Shown here piece after piece: positions 6,716-10,238 of a stretch of 10,238 nucleotides of DNA. Position 1 is the first letter of the stretch. Every line of letters starts with the position of its first letter. Source of the stretch: Porticoccaceae bacterium (GTDB taxonomy: Bacteria; Pseudomonadota; Gammaproteobacteria; Pseudomonadales; Porticoccaceae); contig JALOAH010000120.1 in NCBI GenBank assembly GCA_023228865.1, positions 1-10,238 on the forward strand. The letters run 5' to 3'. The notes below the pieces were generated by a model. That model ran no database searches. It was not told where the DNA came from and was given only the letters and a program-made list of their open reading frames with translations. The translations under genes were made by a program, and so were the position numbers.

Positions 6716-6717
6716 AC

Positions 6718-9700
6718 ATGGTCAGTAATACCAAGGAAATCGCGCTGGAACAGGCCATCGAACGGCATCTGACGGGCGCCAACGGTGTGGGCACATCCGA
6801 GGCGCCGGCGGCATACGCTCACGCACTCTTTCGATCGGGACTGCCCACTGATTTCGATGCCACCCTGGCACTGGATACCCGCCTGTTCTGGGAGTTTCTG
6901 CACACCACCCAAGGCAAGGCGCTGGACAAGCTCAAGGCCCGCAACCCCGCCGACTGGCAGGCCAAAATCCTCGGCCAGCTCGACCGGCTGATAAAGCGCC
7001 GCGGGATACTGCACCTGTTGAAAAAAGGTCTGCCAGTCGAGGACGCGCACTTTGCCCTCATGTACCCTGCTCCACTGGCCAGTTCCGCGCAAAAAGTTCA
7101 CGACAACTTTGCCGCCAATATCTGGAGCGTCACCCGGCAGGTGCATCACAGCCTCGCCAATCCGAACGAGTCGGTGGACATGGTGGTGTTCCTCAACGGG
7201 CTGCCGATCATCACTCTGGAGCTGAAGAACGCCTGGACCAATCAGAGCGCTCGCTATCACGGGCAGAAGCAGTACCGCGACCGGGATGCGTCGCAGCCAC
7301 TGTTGCAGCTTGGCCGCACCTTGGTGCACATGACCGCCGACACCGACGAAGTGTGGATGACCACCAAGCTGGCAGGGGCATCCACCTGGTTCCTGCCATT
7401 CAACAAAGGTCATAACGAGGGCGCAGGCAACCCGCCCAATCCCAACGGTCACAAGACGGCCTATCTGTGGGAAAAGGTTTTTCAGCCGGCCAGCCTCGCT
7501 GGAATCATCCAGCACTTCGTGCTGCTGGAGGGTGACAAGACCGCACCGCTGGCTAAGAAAACGCTGATCTTTCCCCGCTACCATCAGCTGGATGTGGTGC
7601 GGCGCCTACTCGATCATGCCGCCGCGAATGGTGTGGGCCACAGCTATCTGATCCAGCATTCCGCAGGTTCGGGCAAATCCAACAGCATCACCTGGGCTGC
7701 CTACCAGTTGATTGAGACCTACCCGAAATTTCTGGATGTCTCTGGAGCACGCGCGCTGGACACACCGCTGTTCGACAGTGTGATTGTGGTGACGGATCGG
7801 CGCCTGCTGGACAAGCAGCTACGCGACAACATCCGCGACTTCTCCGAGGTAAAAAACATTGTCGCTCCTGCCATGCGCTCGGCCGACCTGAAGGCGGCAC
7901 TGGAAACTGGCAAGAAGATCATCATCACCACGATTCAGAAGTTTCCCTTCATCATCGACGGCATAGCGGACCTCAGCGACAAGCGTTTTGCCGTGATCAT
8001 CGATGAGGCCCATAGCGGCCAGAGTGGTCTGGCTCACAACACGATGAATCAGGCTATGGGGGGTGGTGAAGACCCGGACGAAGACGACCCGCAGGACAAG
8101 ATCCTGGCGGCGATGCAGGCGCGCAAGATGCGCGGCAATGCCTCCTATTTTGCCTTTACCGCCACGCCGAAGAACACCACCCTGGAAAAGTTTGGCGAGC
8201 GGCAGCCGGACGGTACCTTTGGGGCGTTTCACCTGTACAGCATGAAGCAGGCGATCGAGGAAGGCTTCATCCTTGATGTGCTGGCCAATTACACCACCTA
8301 CAAGAGTTACTACGAGATTCAGAAGTCCATTGAGGACAATCCCCTGTTCGATACCGTCAAGGCGCAAAAGAAGCTGCGAGCCTACGTCGAACGCAGCCAG
8401 CAGACGATCAATACCAAAGCGGAAGTGATGGTGGAGCACTTCATCGACAATGTGGTGAACACCAAGCGCCTGCGCGGCAAGGCCAAAGGCATGATCGTCA
8501 CCCAGAACATCGAAACCGCGATCCGTTATTACAAGTCAGTGCTAAAGGAGCTGGAGAAACGGGGCAACCCCTTCAGGGCGCTGGTGGCGTTTTCCGGTGA
8601 GAAGGAGGTTGACGGCATCCAGTACACCGAGGCCGAGATGAACGGCTTCCCCGAGGACAAAACCCGTTTCTACTTCGATGGCTACGATGACCAGGGCAGG
8701 CCGATGAAGCTGCATGGGCAGAACGTCGAGAATACTTACCGGCTACTGATCGTGGCGAACAAGTACCTCACGGGGTTCGACCAACCGAAGCTCTGCGCCA
8801 TGTACATCGACAAGAAATTGCAGTCGGTATTGGCAGTGCAGGCGCTGTCGCGCTTGAACCGCTCGGCCCCTCGACTGGGCAAGCGTACCGAAGACCTGTT
8901 CGTGCTCGACTTCTTCAACATGGCGGACGATATCAAGAATGCCTTCGATCCCTTCTTCACCGTTACCACACTTTCCGGGGCGACGGACGTCAATGTCCTG
9001 CATGAACTGAAAGACACTCTGGACGACACGGGCGTCTACGAGTGGTCTGAGGTAGAAGAATTCTGTACACGCTTCTTTGACGGCGAGGATGCCCAGAAAC
9101 TCAGCCCGCTGATTGATACCCCTGCCGATCGCTTCAATGTTGAACTGGAGCTAGAAGACAAGGAAAAAATCGACTACAAGGTCAAGGCCAAGCAGTTCGT
9201 GAAGATCTACGGCCAGGTGGCGTCGATCATGGCATTCGAGGTTCTGGCGTGGGAAAAACTGTTCTGGTTTCTCAAGTTCCTGGTGCCGAAACTCAAGATC
9301 GTAGATCCCAATCAGGATGAACTGGACGAGCTGCTGGAGTCAGTGGACTTGTCTACCTATGGTCTGGAACGCACCAAGCTGGGCCATGCGATAGGACTGG
9401 ACGATTCAGAGTCTGAATTCGACCCACAGAACCCCAATCCCCGCGGCCACCGTGGCGAGGAAGAACAGGCAGACCCTCTGGACGAGATTATCCGCAACTT
9501 CAACGAGCGGTGGTTTCAGGGCTGGAGTGCCACACCGGAAGAGCAGCGGGTGAAGTTCATCAACATCCTCGACAGCATCCGCACCCACCCCGACTACTCA
9601 GCCAAATACGGTGACAACCAGGACCCCTACAGCCGCAGTCTTGCACTGGAGCAGATGCTGAAGGATGTGATGCTGAAACGGCGCAAGGAAGAGCTGGAGC

Positions 9701-9783
9701 TGTACAAGCTGTATGCGTCCGATGAGGCGTTCAAGACGGCCTGGTTTCAGAATATCGAGCGGGCATTGAGCCGGGGGTTATAA
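6718..9783 (+). CDS. hsdR: Type I restriction-modification endonuclease/translocase subunit HsdR
   Basis: HsdR is the ATP-driven translocase and nuclease of the Type I complex; it pulls DNA in from an unmethylated target and cuts far away. The N-terminal nuclease domain has D154 (SVDMVVF), E168 and K170 in LELKNAW, and a QxxxY motif at 176-180 (QSARY), the signature of Type I HsdR nucleases. The superfamily 2 motor follows: Walker A AGSGKS at 316-321, DEAH at 429-432, TATP at 481-484, and motif VI QALSRLNRS around 708-716. The C-terminal roughly 200 residues are helical and charged and probably contact HsdM/HsdS. The length of 1021 residues is normal for the family and every catalytic motif is intact. 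It lies 168 bases after the YhcG gene in the same direction. The system looks functional. Confidence 0.97.
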   Translation: MVSNTKEIALEQAIERHLTGANGVGTSEAPAAYAHALFRSGLPTDFDATLALDTRLFWEFLHTTQGKALDKLKARNPADWQAKILGQLDRLIKRRGILHLLKKGLPVEDAHFALMYPAPLASSAQKVHDNFAANIWSVTRQVHHSLANPNESVDMVVFLNGLPIITLELKNAWTNQSARYHGQKQYRDRDASQPLLQLGRTLVHMTADTDEVWMTTKLAGASTWFLPFNKGHNEGAGNPPNPNGHKTAYLWEKVFQPASLAGIIQHFVLLEGDKTAPLAKKTLIFPRYHQLDVVRRLLDHAAANGVGHSYLIQHSAGSGKSNSITWAAYQLIETYPKFLDVSGARALDTPLFDSVIVVTDRRLLDKQLRDNIRDFSEVKNIVAPAMRSADLKAALETGKKIIITTIQKFPFIIDGIADLSDKRFAVIIDEAHSGQSGLAHNTMNQAMGGGEDPDEDDPQDKILAAMQARKMRGNASYFAFTATPKNTTLEKFGERQPDGTFGAFHLYSMKQAIEEGFILDVLANYTTYKSYYEIQKSIEDNPLFDTVKAQKKLRAYVERSQQTINTKAEVMVEHFIDNVVNTKRLRGKAKGMIVTQNIETAIRYYKSVLKELEKRGNPFRALVAFSGEKEVDGIQYTEAEMNGFPEDKTRFYFDGYDDQGRPMKLHGQNVENTYRLLIVANKYLTGFDQPKLCAMYIDKKLQSVLAVQALSRLNRSAPRLGKRTEDLFVLDFFNMADDIKNAFDPFFTVTTLSGATDVNVLHELKDTLDDTGVYEWSEVEEFCTRFFDGEDAQKLSPLIDTPADRFNVELELEDKEKIDYKVKAKQFVKIYGQVASIMAFEVLAWEKLFWFLKFLVPKLKIVDPNQDELDELLESVDLSTYGLERTKLGHAIGLDDSESEFDPQNPNPRGHRGEEEQADPLDEIIRNFNERWFQGWSATPEEQRVKFINILDSIRTHPDYSAKYGDNQDPYSRSLALEQMLKDVMLKRRKEELELYKLYASDEAFKTAWFQNIERALSRGL

Positions 9784-9859
9784 GTGGTCAACTATTGCTA
9801 GACGGTGCGTATGATCTGAACTACTCCAAAGGAAGTTTACTTAATTTTATTTTTGTATA

Positions 9860-10042
9860 GTGGAGCTGGGCAGCTGGATCGTCAAAACACCATCCACCAA
9901 ACACGCTTATGTGCCGCTGAACGAATACACTGCCATGCGACTGGCGCAACTGGCTAGCATCGATATCCCTGATCTCCGTCTGGTGGAACTGGACAAGCTG
10001 GGAACACTACCACCCATCAATCCGCTCTTTTCCTGCCAATAA
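9860..10042 (+). pseudogene. HipA-like serine/threonine kinase toxin fragment
   Basis: The frame encodes LGSWIVKTPSTKHAYVPLNE and then YTAMRLAQLASIDIPDLRLV. This matches the N-lobe of HipA-family kinases, which phosphorylate a tRNA synthetase in the classical HipBA toxin-antitoxin system. The lysine in IVKTPS corresponds to the ATP-contacting lysine. Only about 55 residues of a roughly 400-440-residue protein remain. The amino-terminal subdomain, the catalytic HRD-like loop and the metal-binding DFD-like motif are all absent, and there is no HipB gene. Homology fades near LPPIN at about 10020, exactly where the opposite-strand methyltransferase gene ends. The GTG at 9860 is only the first possible start codon in a frame open from 9845, so this is a relic without function. 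Confidence 0.75.
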
Positions 10043-10238
10043 ACTGCACCACACTGGCCAAGCCCGTGTGAAAACTGCCTTCAATCACTTCGCGCTCCAG
10101 TTCACGGGACAGGACGATCTCGAAGCCCGAAAACTCCTGCTCGATCTCTGCTCGCGACAGCAGCATATCGATATCTTTTGGCCCACCTGTCCCCCGATCA
10201 ATCTGAGCTTTGCTGTAACCCTCCAGCACCATGACGCC
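10017..10238 (-). CDS. Class I SAM-dependent methyltransferase, C-terminal part (partial)
   Basis: Reading the minus strand from the window edge gives 74 codons: VMVLEGYSKAQI, then GTGGPKDIDMLLS, LSRELEREVIEG and HTGLASVVQFIGRK, then TGA. This pattern matches the C-terminus of small class I SAM-dependent methyltransferases of the TehB-like/methyltransferase-domain type (usually about 190-200 aa), in which a strand ending in LEGYxKxQ is followed by GGPK and a final hydrophobic strand. The SAM-binding glycine motif would lie beyond the window. The last residues (RAD) come from sequence shared with the end of the HipA fragment, so the native stop may have been replaced at the junction. The substrate is unknown. 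Confidence is good for the class and low for any specific function. Confidence 0.65.
   Translation of the reverse strand, partial: GVMVLEGYSKAQIDRGTGGPKDIDMLLSRAEIEQEFSGFEIVLSRELEREVIEGSFHTGLASVVQFIGRKRAD

Larger units (their letters stand above)
6550..6717 (+). other. Spacer between YhcG gene and hsdR, with coding-like remnant frames
   Basis: This is the only sizeable gap in the operon. The YhcG frame stays open after its stop and reads EPHDKARALRLTWDNPGI and then TQEQRLESRLE before a TGA, then TSAAKVPLLLAESMPAAIRE before a TAA. The composition is protein-like, but I recognise no family and see no start codon or ribosome site for it. It may be debris of a lost gene or a former extension. 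No promoter or terminator is evident, so hsdR is probably transcribed from upstream. Confidence 0.3.

Noticed and set aside
6631..7584. 317-codon open frame on the minus strand opposite the hsdR start
   Set aside because: Antisense shadow of the hsdR nuclease-domain coding region, with no recognisable motifs or ribosome site.
9784..9859. Possible terminator after hsdR (AAGT-TT-ACTT followed by a T-rich run)
   Set aside because: The stem is only 4 bp and AT-only apart from one pair, too weak to call an intrinsic terminator.

Overview
The window looks like an accessory island in a moderately GC-rich bacterial chromosome, most likely a gammaproteobacterium. That host guess is an inference from codon use, the integron attC-like site and the protein families; no rRNA, tRNA or other taxonomic marker is present. 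About 80% of the window is one five-gene + strand cluster: a complete Type I restriction-modification system (hsdM, hsdS, hsdR) with two DUF1016/YhcG-family genes inserted between hsdS and hsdR.

Left flank (1-1378): this part resembles the edge of an integron cassette array that has decayed. It holds an unrecognised beta-rich ORF (222-692, possibly 5'-disrupted), then a long attC-like site (766-886) with RYYYAAC and GTTATGC ends, a 9-bp paired stem with two extrahelical bases, and an 11-bp perfect inner inverted repeat. After it come a 35-codon ORF stub (933-1040) and a remnant of an IS3-type OrfA transposase (about 1061-1177). The last 200 bases before hsdM contain no gene and no convincing promoter.

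Central operon (1379-9783): hsdM (797 aa, N6-adenine methyltransferase motifs) overlaps hsdS by ATGA. hsdS has two target-recognition domains and two repeated helical conserved regions. It is followed after 17 bases by a YhcG-like ORF that keeps only the N-terminal domain, which overlaps by 11 nt a full-length YhcG-like gene with a PD-(D/E)xK nuclease core. A 168-base spacer then leads to hsdR (1021 aa, PD-(D/E)xK nuclease plus DEAH translocase). HsdM with HsdS should methylate the host site, and adding HsdR gives the restriction complex. The YhcG proteins are probably accessory nuclease or DNA-structure factors whose role is not known.

Right flank (9784-10238): a HipA-like kinase fragment with neither end intact runs tail-to-tail into the C-terminus of a class I SAM-dependent methyltransferase on the minus strand, which leaves the window. 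The island is thus bordered by broken mobile or toxin-antitoxin debris on both sides.

The most unusual signal is a set of long perfect palindromes inside the YhcG coding sequences: 13-bp arms at 5360-5386, 12-bp arms at 5686-5710, and 8-bp arms with a 6-nt gap at 5785-5806. Chance does not easily explain them, and they deserve a comparative look.
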